Assembly (NCBI GenBank): GCA_963802905.1
Contig: CAWDKH010000019.1
Span: 1-64,000 of the forward strand
DNA: 64,000 bases
Direction: 5' to 3'
From: DASQFQ01 sp963802905
GTDB taxonomy: Bacteria; Actinomycetota; Thermoleophilia; Solirubrobacterales; Solirubrobacteraceae
Shown: positions 33,578 to 42,283 of the stretch, piece after piece
Position numbering within the stretch: position 1 is the stretch's first letter
Layout: each line of letters starts with the position of its first letter
Translations under genes and position numbers: made by a program
Notes under the pieces: model-generated
Databases searched by the model: none
The model's input: only the letters and a program-made list of their open reading frames with translations
What the model was told of the DNA's origin: nothing

Positions 33578-34079
33578 ATGACCGACAGCGAGGGCATCCG
33601 CGACAAGCTCGCGCGCTCGAGCGAGGACGCGATCGGCAAGCTCGCGCAAGACCTGCTCGAGAACTCGATCGTCAACTCCGCGATCTCGCGCGCCTTCGGC
33701 GCCCGCGAGAAGGCCGTGCAGGCCCAGGAGGCGGCGATGGGCGCGCTGAACATCCCGTCCGCGGCCGACATCGAGCGCCTGACCCGGCGGCTGCGGTCGG
33801 TCTCGCAACGGCTCGAGGGCATCGAGGACGGCGTCGACCGCCTCGACCAGCGCCTCGAGGCGCTCAACAAGCCCGCGCTCAGCGGTGCCGAGGAGCGGCT
33901 CACCGCGATCGAGGACCACCTCGCCAAGCTCAGCGCCGAGCTCGGATCGCTCGCCTCGTCGCTCGACTCCCGGCCGGCGCCGCCGCCACGCGAGCAGGAG
34001 CGCCTCGCGGTCGACGAGAAGCCCGCGGCCGCCAAGCCGAAGCCGAAAGCCGAAGCGCGCCGCCCGCAAGAAGTCCTAG
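33578..34079 (+). CDS. phasin-like coiled-coil protein, C-terminus frameshifted
   Basis: A helical protein from ATG 33578 (33560 is an alternative). IRDKLARSSEDAIGKLAQDL is followed by a long heptad region IERLTRRLRSVSQRLEGIED ... RLDQRLEALN, then a Pro/Lys/Ala-rich tail. The present frame runs on past 34079 antisense through the next gene. Removing one base from GCGCGCCGCCCGC near 34055 gives a tail ending ARKKS and a stop at 34079, which overlaps the convergent phosphorylase stop and matches the Lys/Ala tail of the related gene at 34792. Phasin-like granule or DNA-associated proteins look like this; the role is not established. Confidence 0.65.
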
Positions 34080-34759
34080 AGCGCGGCGACCGCCGCCTCG
34101 CCGAGCCGCAGCTCGGCGGCGTGCAGGTCGTCGTCGCCGAGGCGGCTCCCCTCGGGGACGAGGTCGGAGACGATGAGGATGCAACCCGCCGTCGCGCCGC
34201 GCAGCCGCGCGACGGTGAACAGCGTCGCCGCCTCCATCTCGACCGCCACGGCGCCCGCGGCGACCCAGCCAGGCGCGCGCTCGGGGTCGGGGTCGTAGAA
34301 GAGGTCGGCGGAGGCGATCAGCACGGCGTCGCCCGCCACGCGCTCGAGCGCCGCGGTCAGCTCCGGGTCGGCCTCGGCCCGCTCGCCGGCGCCGAGCGCG
34401 CGGCTCGCGCCGTCCGCGCACAGCGCCGCGCCGGCCACGAGCAGCTCGCCCAGCGTGCGCTTGCCGTCGAGCCCGCCGCACGTCCCCACCCGCACGAGCC
34501 GGCGGGCGCCCAGCCCGATCAGCTCCTCGGCGACGATCGCCGTGCTCGGCCCGCCCATGCCGGTGCTCTGGATCGTCAGCGGCGCGCCGTCGGTCGCGGT
34601 GCCGGTGTAGCCCCAGAGCCCGCGGTTGGTGTTGAGCACCTTCATCGGCGCGGCGAGCAGGTGCTGGGCGAGCCGCAGTGCGCGCCCCGGGTCGCCCGGG
34701 AGGAGCACGCGCTCGGCGACGTCGGCGTTCGGCTTGAGGTGCAGCGGAGGAGTGGCCAT
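34076..34759 (-). CDS. purine/uridine nucleoside phosphorylase (DeoD/Udp family)
   Basis: A 227-residue protein. RVLLPGDPGRALRLAQ near residue 20 is the phosphate-binding loop; IQSTGMGGPSTAIVAEELI, VRVGTCGGLDG and the late VAVEMEAATLFTVA (ribose-binding Met-Glu) are the NP-I family core. SDLVPEGSRL holds the likely base-contacting Asp. It cleaves nucleosides with phosphate in salvage; purine versus pyrimidine preference cannot be read reliably. Confidence 0.88.
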   Translation of the reverse strand: MATPPLHLKPNADVAERVLLPGDPGRALRLAQHLLAAPMKVLNTNRGLWGYTGTATDGAPLTIQSTGMGGPSTAIVAEELIGLGARRLVRVGTCGGLDGKRTLGELLVAGAALCADGASRALGAGERAEADPELTAALERVAGDAVLIASADLFYDPDPERAPGWVAAGAVAVEMEAATLFTVARLRGATAGCILIVSDLVPEGSRLGDDDLHAAELRLGEAAVAAL

Positions 34760-34791
34760 GCGCCCGGTCATAGAACTAGACTTGCGCCGCC

Positions 34792-35331
34792 ATGGCCAAG
34801 AAGGACAAGAAGAAGTCAAAGAAGAAGGACAATCCCGGCGCCGACGCAGTCGGTGCCGTGCGCTCGGCGGTCGAGAAGACGTTCCAAGCCACCGCTGACA
34901 GCGCCCAGTCGACTCGCACGCGCGCGCAGGACCTCGTCGACGAGGTCGCCAGCGCCGCCGCCCGCGTCCGCGAGATGATCGAGCAGGTCGGCGTGCTGGA
35001 GGACCTCAAGGGCCTCCGCGGCGAGGTCGAGAAGCTCGCGCGCCGCGTCGCCGCGCTCGAGGGCAGCTCGAAGCCTGCGGCGAGCAAGTCCGCGTCGAGG
35101 AAGCCCGCGTCGAGCAGTCGCTCGACGGCGAGCAAGCCCGCGGCCCGCAAGACCGCCCGGAAGTCCGCCGCCCGGAAGTCCGCCGCCCGGAAGTCTGCCG
35201 CGCGCAAGTCGGCGGCCTCGCGTGCGAAGCCGGCGTCGACGTCGTCGCGCTCGACCGCATCGAAGCCCGCCTCCTCCGGTACCCGCAAGCCCGCGACCCG
35301 CAAGACGGCCGCCAAGAAGCCGTCGGCCTGA
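34792..35331 (+). CDS. coiled-coil protein with histone H1-like Lys/Ala repeat tail
   Basis: A 179-residue protein. The N-terminus is lysine-rich (MAKKDKKKSKKKD). Residues about 20-90 form a helical, heptad-bearing segment (AVRSAVEKTFQATADSAQST, EVEKLARRVAALEG). The last about 85 residues are low-complexity Ala/Lys/Ser/Arg with four tandem SAARK-type units. The layout resembles phasin-like and histone H1-like bacterial proteins. TAGACT lies 9 bases before the ATG, so the mRNA is probably leaderless. The stop overlaps the ATG of the SCP2-like gene. Confidence 0.7.
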   Translation: MAKKDKKKSKKKDNPGADAVGAVRSAVEKTFQATADSAQSTRTRAQDLVDEVASAAARVREMIEQVGVLEDLKGLRGEVEKLARRVAALEGSSKPAASKSASRKPASSSRSTASKPAARKTARKSAARKSAARKSAARKSAASRAKPASTSSRSTASKPASSGTRKPATRKTAAKKPSA

Positions 35332-35756
35332 TGGCCGATCCCGAGTTCGACTCCCCCAAGGAGTTCCGGACGGTGATCGACCAGATCTTCACGATGATGA
35401 GCGAGGACCCCGACATGGGGCCCGCGCTCAAGGACGCCGACGTGCCGCAGCGGTTCGAGTTCGACGACTTCGACCTGGTCGTGAACATCCGCGCCGGCGA
35501 GGGCGACGAGGGCAACCTGTACTGGGAGTGGTCCGACGACGTCGCCTGGAAGCCCAAGGTGAAGATGACGATGTCCTCGAAGACGGCGAACAAGTACTTC
35601 CAGGGCAAGGAGAACGTCGCCGTCGCGATCGCGCGGCGCCGGATCAAGACCGGCGGCGACGTCAAGGCAGCGCTCTCGCTGATCCCGATCACGAAGCCCG
35701 TCTACGCCCGCTATCGCGACCTGGTTGAGGCGGAGTACCCACACCTAAAAGCGTGA
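35331..35756 (+). CDS. SCP2/sterol carrier-like lipid-binding protein
   Basis: A 141-residue protein. RFEFDDFDLVVNIRAGEG, LYWEWSDD, KVKMTMSSKTANKYFQGKEN and AIARRRIKTGGDVKAALSLI follow the SCP2 pattern: a beta sheet closed by helices around a lipid pocket, with the conserved IKTGGD turn. It may carry acyl or sterol-like lipids. Its ATG overlaps the stop of the Lys/Ala-rich coiled-coil gene, so a shared role at lipid or polyester granules is possible; that is inference. Confidence 0.75.
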   Translation: MADPEFDSPKEFRTVIDQIFTMMSEDPDMGPALKDADVPQRFEFDDFDLVVNIRAGEGDEGNLYWEWSDDVAWKPKVKMTMSSKTANKYFQGKENVAVAIARRRIKTGGDVKAALSLIPITKPVYARYRDLVEAEYPHLKA

Positions 35757-35767
35757 CGCGGAGGCGT

Positions 35768-35796
35768 TTGACAGGGGCGCCTTCGAGGAGTAGACC
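35768..35796 (+). promoter_or_regulatory. near-consensus promoter of the structured RNA
   Basis: TTGACA (35768-35773), a 17-base spacer, then TAGACC (35791-35796). The -35 is perfect and the spacing ideal, making this the most canonical promoter seen in the window. The first transcribed base would be near 35803. Confidence 0.65.
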
Positions 35797-35802
35797 TCCC
35801 GT

Positions 35803-35944
35803 CACCTGAACAAGGCAATAGGCCGGGAAGTGAGGGGGATGCCCCTCGCAAGGCGTCGCCTTTGACGAACGCCGCCGGCCGAGGCAGCGGGCCGCATTGC
35901 CCGCAGGCGGCGGGACCACGACCGCGGTCCCGCCGCTTTATCTT
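35803..35944 (+). ncRNA. structured RNA, orphan riboswitch/attenuator or small RNA
   Basis: No protein-coding frame fits, but the transcript would fold strongly. GAGGGG-GATG-CCCCTC is at 35832-35847, AAGGC-GTC-GCCTT at 35850-35862 and GCGGGC-CGCATT-GCCCGC at 35887-35904. The last is enclosed by GCCGCC (35871-35876) pairing with GGCGGC (35906-35911). That outer helix shares bases with the left arm of a terminator hairpin (35907-35936), giving two mutually exclusive folds as in transcription attenuators. The next gene, a MerR-cyclase fusion, starts 8 bases after the U-tract. I compared it with the consensus features I know for GEMM/c-di-GMP, ydaO, TPP, cobalamin, SAM, glycine, fluoride and SRP RNAs and found no match. 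Confidence 0.5.
35907..35944 (+). terminator. intrinsic terminator of the structured RNA
   Basis: GCGGCGGGACC (35907-35917) pairs perfectly with GGTCCCGCCGC (35926-35936) around an 8-base loop, followed by TTTATCTT. This is a strong Rho-independent terminator placed just before the GTG of the MerR-cyclase gene. Confidence 0.75.
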
Positions 35945-35951
35945 GCTTGGG

Positions 35952-37124
35952 GTGACGCTCGCCGAAGTCGCACGCGAGCTCGACGTCTCGCCCGCCACGC
36001 TGCGCCGCTGGGCCCGCGAAGGGCTGGTGCCGCTGCCGGACGATCGCTGGACGCCGGCCGCGCTCGCCCACGCCCGGATCGTCGCGCGCCTGCGCCAGCG
36101 CGGGCACTCGATGGACGAGATCCGCGAGGCGTCGGAGTCCGGACGCCTGGCCTACGGGTTCATGGAGGACCTCTTCCCGCCGCGCTCGCAGACGCTGACG
36201 TTCGAGCAGGCCGCCGAGGAGACCGGGCTCGAGCCCGCGCTGCTCGAGCGCATCTGGACCACCGTCGGCTTCACCGCCCCCTCGCGCAACGCCATCACCC
36301 AGGAGGACCTGGTGCTGTTGCGCTACATCGGCGCCGCGCTGCAGGCGGGCTTGCCGCTCGTCGCCTTCCTCCAGCTCGTGCGCGTCTACGGGCAGGCGCT
36401 CGCCCGCATCGCCGACGCCGAGGTCCGCCTCTTCCACCTCTACGTGCACGAGCCGCTGATCCACGACGGCGTCCCGAACCTCGAGATGGCCGAGGAGATG
36501 GAGGGGCTGGCGCGCGAGCTGCTGCCGCTCGCCTCGCCGATCATGGACCACATCCACCAGCGCTTCCTGCAGCACTTCCTCGACCAGGACATCGTCGGCC
36601 ACATGGAGTACGAGGTCGACGCCGGCGGCGGGCTCGACCTCGGCCGCCTGCGGGTGGCGATCGCGTTCGCCGACCTCGCCGGTTACACGCGCCTGACCGA
36701 GGAGGCGGGGGAGGACGAGGCGGTCGACATCATCGAGCGCTTCGTCGAGGGCGTGCAGAACACGCTGCCGGACGACGCCCGTGTGATCAAGACGATCGGC
36801 GACGAGGTGATGATCGTCGGCAGCGACGCCTCGGCGCTCCTGGACTGGGCGGTCGGCTTCCAGCAGCTCCAGAGCGAGCGCCCGCTCCCGCGCATCGGCA
36901 TCCACCAGGGCCTGACGCTGTACCGCGACGGCGACTACTACGGCCGCGCGGTCAACCTCGCGGCGCGGGTCGGCGCCCGCGCGGCGGGCGGCGAGGTGCT
37001 GGTCACGCGCCCGCTCGTCGACGCCGGCGGCTCGCACCTCGAGTTCGAGCGCATCGGCGAGGTCAAGCTCAAGGGCTTCAGCGAGTCGACGGAGCTGTTC
37101 CTCGCCCGGCCGGTGCCGGCGTGA
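35952..37124 (+). CDS. MerR-type DNA-binding domain fused to class III nucleotide cyclase
   Basis: A 390-residue protein. The MerR helix-turn-helix is at residues 1-70 (LAEVARELDVSPATLRRWAR ... RGHSMDEIREASESG), followed by a helical middle region. A class III adenylate/guanylate cyclase domain lies at about 225-385: AFADLAGYTRLTEEAG with the first metal Asp, VIKTIGDEVMIVG with the second, and YYGRAVNLAARVGARAAGGE. It could make a cyclic nucleotide while bound at DNA, or the cyclase fold could act only as a sensor. GTG 35952 is chosen; TTG 35943 is in frame. TATCTT (35939-35944) sits where a leaderless -10 would be. Its stop overlaps tilS. Confidence 0.85.
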   Translation: MTLAEVARELDVSPATLRRWAREGLVPLPDDRWTPAALAHARIVARLRQRGHSMDEIREASESGRLAYGFMEDLFPPRSQTLTFEQAAEETGLEPALLERIWTTVGFTAPSRNAITQEDLVLLRYIGAALQAGLPLVAFLQLVRVYGQALARIADAEVRLFHLYVHEPLIHDGVPNLEMAEEMEGLARELLPLASPIMDHIHQRFLQHFLDQDIVGHMEYEVDAGGGLDLGRLRVAIAFADLAGYTRLTEEAGEDEAVDIIERFVEGVQNTLPDDARVIKTIGDEVMIVGSDASALLDWAVGFQQLQSERPLPRIGIHQGLTLYRDGDYYGRAVNLAARVGARAAGGEVLVTRPLVDAGGSHLEFERIGEVKLKGFSESTELFLARPVPA

Positions 37125-38023
37125 GCCTCGAGGCGCTCGTCCGCGAGGAAGGCTTGCTGCGGCCGGGCGCGCCGGTCGTCGTGCTGCTCTCCGGCGGGGC
37201 GGACTCGGTCTGCCTGCTCGACCTCGCGGTGCGGATCTCGGGCGCGGCGAGCGCGCTGCACGTCGACTACGGCCTGCGCGACTCGGCCGCCGAGGACGCC
37301 GCCCACTGCGCCGCGCTGTGCGAGCGGCTCGGCGTGCCGCTGGCGATCCACCGCCCGCGCCGGCCGGAGGGCAACCTGCAGGCGTGGGCGCGCGACGCCC
37401 GCTACGCCGAGGCCGCCCGGCTCGCCGCGGAGCGCGACGCCGACGTCGCCGCCGGCCACACCGCCTCCGACCAGGTCGAGACCGTGCTCTACCGGCTCGC
37501 CGCGTCGCCGGGCCGGCGCGCACTGCTCGGGATGCGGCCGCGCGAGGGCCGAGTGATCCGCCCGCTGCTCGGCGCCTGGCGCGCCGATACGGAGGCGTGG
37601 TGCGCCGCGCACGACCTGCCGTGGCGCGAGGATCCGAGCAACGCGACGCAGGCGTTCGCCCGCAACCGCGCCCGCCACGGCCTCGTGCCGGCGCTGCGCG
37701 AGCTCCACCCGGCCGCCGAGGCCAACGTGCTGCGCACCGTCGAGCTGCTGCGCGACGAGGCCGCCGTGCTCGACGCTGCGGTCGACGCCGTGCTCACCGA
37801 GGCCGGAGACCCGCCGTCGCTCGATCACCTGCGCGCCGTGCCACCCGCGCTCGCCCGACTGGTCGTGAGGCGGCTGGCCGACGGCGCCGCCGTCGGCCAC
37901 CGCACGGAGGAGATCCTGGCGCTCGCCGAGGGGCAGGCGCTCGACGTCGGCGAAGGCCTGCGCGCCAGGATCGAACAGGGCCGCCTGCACTTCGTCCCGA
38001 CCCCGCCGAGGGTCCGTGCCTAG
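37121..38023 (+). CDS. tilS: tRNA(Ile)-lysidine synthase
   Basis: A 300-residue protein from GTG 37121, overlapping the previous stop. The PP-loop LLSGGADSVCLLDLA is at about residue 22; further family motifs are LHVDYGLRDSAAEDA, AAGHTASDQVETVLYRLA, and WREDPSNATQAFARNRARHG, the last being specific to TilS. The enzyme puts lysine on C34 of the AUA-reading tRNA-Ile, using ATP, and is essential. The tilS-hpt-ftsH order is conserved in many Gram-positive bacteria. The C-terminal domain is short compared with E. coli TilS, as in other actinobacteria. Confidence 0.93.
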   Translation: MSLEALVREEGLLRPGAPVVVLLSGGADSVCLLDLAVRISGAASALHVDYGLRDSAAEDAAHCAALCERLGVPLAIHRPRRPEGNLQAWARDARYAEAARLAAERDADVAAGHTASDQVETVLYRLAASPGRRALLGMRPREGRVIRPLLGAWRADTEAWCAAHDLPWREDPSNATQAFARNRARHGLVPALRELHPAAEANVLRTVELLRDEAAVLDAAVDAVLTEAGDPPSLDHLRAVPPALARLVVRRLADGAAVGHRTEEILALAEGQALDVGEGLRARIEQGRLHFVPTPPRVRA

Positions 38024-38026
38024 ACT
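38021..38026 (+). promoter_or_regulatory. -10 element TAGACT of hpt, leaderless type
   Basis: TAGACT overlaps the tilS stop codon and ends 8 bases before the GTG of hpt at 38035, so a transcript could start at the GTG itself. Confidence 0.5.
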
Positions 38027-38034
38027 GCCCGCGC

Positions 38035-38568
38035 GTGCTCCGCGACGAATCCATCGGCGAGATCCTCGTACAGGCCGACGAGCTCCAGCACCGGGTGCGC
38101 CAGATGGGCGCGGAGATCACCCGCGACTACCAGGGCAAGGACCTGCTCCTGATCGGCGTTCTCAAGGGCGCGGTCTTCTTCCTCTCCGACCTCATGCGCC
38201 ACATCGAGGTGCCCTGCGAGGTCGACTTCATGGCCGTCGCCTCCTACGGCTCGAGCACCCAATCCTCAGGCGTGGTGCGGATCCTCAAGGACCTCGACGC
38301 CGCCATCGAGGGCCGCGACGTGCTGATCGTCGAGGACATCGTCGACTCCGGCCTGACCCTCTCCTACCTGCTCCGCAATCTGCAGGCGCGGCAGCCCGCC
38401 TCGCTCGAGGTGTGTGCCCTGCTGACCAAGCCCGACCGCCGCGAGGTCGACCTGCCGACGCGCTACGTCGGCTTCGAGATTCCGGACAAGTTCGCGATCG
38501 GCTACGGCCTGGATCACGCCGAGCGGTATCGGAACTTGCCGTACGTGGCGGCGTTACGGCTGGAGTAA
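38035..38568 (+). CDS. hpt: hypoxanthine phosphoribosyltransferase
   Basis: A 177-residue purine salvage enzyme that makes IMP and GMP from hypoxanthine or guanine and PRPP. DVLIVEDIVDSGLTLSYLL is the PRPP-binding signature with the paired acidic residues. LIGVLKGAVFFLSDLMRHI and VDFMAVASYGSST precede it, and LPTRYVGFEIPDKFAIGYGL follows, with the purine-contacting segment. GTG 38035 lies 11 bases after the tilS stop. Confidence 0.94.
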   Translation: MLRDESIGEILVQADELQHRVRQMGAEITRDYQGKDLLLIGVLKGAVFFLSDLMRHIEVPCEVDFMAVASYGSSTQSSGVVRILKDLDAAIEGRDVLIVEDIVDSGLTLSYLLRNLQARQPASLEVCALLTKPDRREVDLPTRYVGFEIPDKFAIGYGLDHAERYRNLPYVAALRLE

Positions 38569-38611
38569 GCCCGGAAACCGACCGAAACCCCCTGGTAGCC
38601 TTCACCCTGTC

Positions 38612-40606
<1,995 letters not shown>

Positions 40607-40649
40607 CTCCCTCGCGGGGGGTGACTCGCTTCCACCCAAGGGTGGCTAG

Positions 40650-40670
40650 CCCGCCGTGGGTTGCGGCGGG
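40650..40670 (+). terminator. hairpin after ftsH
   Basis: CCCGCCG-TGGGTTG-CGGCGGG forms a perfect 7-base-pair stem. CCACCC-AA-GGGTGG lies just before it. There is no U-tract, so termination here is uncertain. Confidence 0.35.
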
Positions 40671-40711
40671 AGCATCGTCGGTGCAACGAACCCCCGTCCA
40701 GAGGAGCCGTC

Positions 40712-40879
40712 ATGCACTCGCCCGTCAACCTCATCGTCTTCAACGAGCTCAACCGCGATCGCATCGCCGAGGCCGACGCTGCTCGCCGCGCCCGCGAGGG
40801 CAAGCCCGCCGCGCCGAAGCGGACGCGCGCCGTGCGCTTCGAGGGCTTCAAGTGGCTGCGGCGCGCCCGCGTCGCCTAG
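40712..40879 (+). CDS. small basic protein, 55 residues
   Basis: ATG 40712 is preceded by GAGGAG at 40701-40706, one of the better ribosome-binding sites in the window. The 55-residue product starts MHSPVNLIVFNELNRDRIAE, then is Ala/Arg/Lys-rich and ends FKWLRRARVA. It is soluble, basic and probably helical. No family is recognised. It overlaps the convergent gene at CTAG. Confidence 0.65.
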   Translation: MHSPVNLIVFNELNRDRIAEADAARRAREGKPAAPKRTRAVRFEGFKWLRRARVA

Positions 40880-41283
40880 CCCGCCGGCTGGAACACCTCC
40901 GGCGGCAGCGAGCCGCCGCCCTTGTCCTCGATGCCGGTGAGGCAGATCGCCTGCACCTGGAGGAGCCAGCGCCGGCTGCCGCGGCGCGTGTCCTGCGCCG
41001 CGGCCCACCAGCCCTGATCGCCGTGGTCCTCGTAGGGCGCCGACCAGTAGACGGCGACGCCCGGCGTGTCGTTGCCGTGCGGCACGACGGCGCCGCCGCT
41101 GACCACGGTTGTGTTCTCCGGGCACTCGGCAGTGACCCACTTGTCGACGACCGGGTCCTGGTCCGTGCTGCCGGGCACGACGTAGCGCTCGATCGCCGGC
41201 GCGTCGTCGCCGCCTGCCGCGCCGAGGGCGTAGCCACCGCCGGCGGCGGCCACGACGAGCGCGACGAGCAGCGCGCGCTGCAT
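40876..41283 (-). CDS. small secreted protein
   Basis: A 135-residue protein with a signal peptide (RALLVALVVAAAGGGYALGA). The mature part has two Cys (AECPENT, AICLTG) that could form a disulfide, several aromatic residues (VAVYWSAPYEDHGDQGWWAA), and beta-strand character. No family is recognised. Confidence 0.6.
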   Translation of the reverse strand: MQRALLVALVVAAAGGGYALGAAGGDDAPAIERYVVPGSTDQDPVVDKWVTAECPENTTVVSGGAVVPHGNDTPGVAVYWSAPYEDHGDQGWWAAAQDTRRGSRRWLLQVQAICLTGIEDKGGGSLPPEVFQPAG

Positions 41284-41287
41284 CGGC

Positions 41288-42247
41288 TCAGCGTACGCCC
41301 GCGGCGACCTCCCGCCTAGACGCCAGCGCTGGGATGCCCTCGCGCCAGGTCGGCCAGGCGGGCTCCCAGCCGAGCTCGCGCTTCGCGCGCTCGTTCGAGG
41401 CGCCGCGGATCTCGCACATCATCACGACGAGGTGCTCGCCCATCAGGCGCCCAACCCAGCGGGGAACGTGGCGCGGCGGCGGCGCCCCGATCGCCTCGGC
41501 GACCGCCGGCAGCCACTCGCGCGCGGGCGCCGGGTCGTCGTCGGCGATGTTGTAGATCCGGCCCGCCGTGCCGTGCTCCAGCGCAGCGAGCGTCCCGCTC
41601 GCGACGTCGTCGATGTGGGCGAATGAGAACACGCCGCCGCCGTCGCCGACGACGGGGAACTTGCGCGCCATGACCATCTCCCACTGCTCGCCGCCGGGCG
41701 CGAAGCTCGTGCCCGGGCCGTAGAAGCCGCCGTAGCGCAGGGCGATCCCGCCCGCACCGGTGGTCGCTGCTTCGAGGTGCTTGATCGCCTCGAGCGTCGT
41801 ACGCACCTGCTTGGGGGGATGCTGGTCCAGCGGGTCGTCCTCGGTCTTGACCGGCCCGCCGACCCGCGCGTACGGCCAGGCAGCGAAGCTCTGCGCGATG
41901 AAGCGCTCGACGCCCGACTCGCGGGCGGCCGCGAGCAGATGGTCGGTGCCCTCGGTGCGCAGGCGGTTGGTGGTGGCGAACGAGCGCTCGAACTTGCGCA
42001 GGTCGAGGTCGCCGCCGAGCGCGGTCATCTGGTGGACGATCGCGTCGGGCTGGGCGGCGGCCACGGCGGCGCGCACGCCGTCGCGGTCGAGCCCATCGAC
42101 CACGACCGGCTCGGCGCCCAGCTCACGCAGCTGCGCGACCTTCGACGCGCTGCGGGTGGTGCCGACGACGGTGTGGCCGTGAGAGGTGAGGAGGGGGATG
42201 AGCGCCTGACCGACGACGCCGGTCGCCCCGGCAAGAAAGATCTTCAT
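41288..42247 (-). CDS. NAD(P)-dependent epimerase/reductase, ECF41 target
   Basis: A 319-residue extended short-chain dehydrogenase-like protein. The Rossmann motif is FLAGATGVVGQALIPLL, with later VVDGLDRDGVRAAV, ALRYGGFYGPGTSF, FSFAHIDDVASGTLAAL and YNIADDDPAPAREWL. The catalytic Tyr position is not a standard YxxxK. It is divergent from an ECF41 sigma factor gene; ECF41 factors are characteristically linked to carboxymuconolactone decarboxylase, oxidoreductase or epimerase genes, and an exact ECF41 promoter lies upstream of this ATG. Confidence 0.85.
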   Translation of the reverse strand: MKIFLAGATGVVGQALIPLLTSHGHTVVGTTRSASKVAQLRELGAEPVVVDGLDRDGVRAAVAAAQPDAIVHQMTALGGDLDLRKFERSFATTNRLRTEGTDHLLAAARESGVERFIAQSFAAWPYARVGGPVKTEDDPLDQHPPKQVRTTLEAIKHLEAATTGAGGIALRYGGFYGPGTSFAPGGEQWEMVMARKFPVVGDGGGVFSFAHIDDVASGTLAALEHGTAGRIYNIADDDPAPAREWLPAVAEAIGAPPPRHVPRWVGRLMGEHLVVMMCEIRGASNERAKRELGWEPAWPTWREGIPALASRREVAAGVR

Positions 42248-42255
42248 ATGCCTTC

Positions 42256-42282
42256 GACGAGCCAGCGTGCAAGCCTGTGACA
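42256..42282 (-). promoter_or_regulatory. ECF41-type promoter driving the epimerase gene
   Basis: On the minus strand TGTCACA (42276-42282), a 16-base spacer and CGTC (42256-42259) match the published ECF41 consensus TGTCACA-N16-CGTC exactly. The -10 ends 8 bases before the epimerase ATG, so that mRNA would be leaderless. The -35 ends 1 base before the GTG of the sigma factor gene. Confidence 0.8.
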
Positions 42283-42283
42283 G

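Noticed and set aside
33560..34978. A 472-codon version of the coiled-coil protein
   Set aside because: The second half is antisense through the nucleoside phosphorylase gene and has no protein character; one extra base near 34055 explains it.
35803..35944. c-di-GMP (GEMM) or other known riboswitch identity for the structured RNA
   Set aside because: AAGGCAATA loosely recalls the GEMM GGCAAA loop, but the GACGCAAAGCC strand and tetraloop receptor are missing. The consensus cores of TPP, SAM, cobalamin, glycine, ydaO and fluoride elements are also absent.
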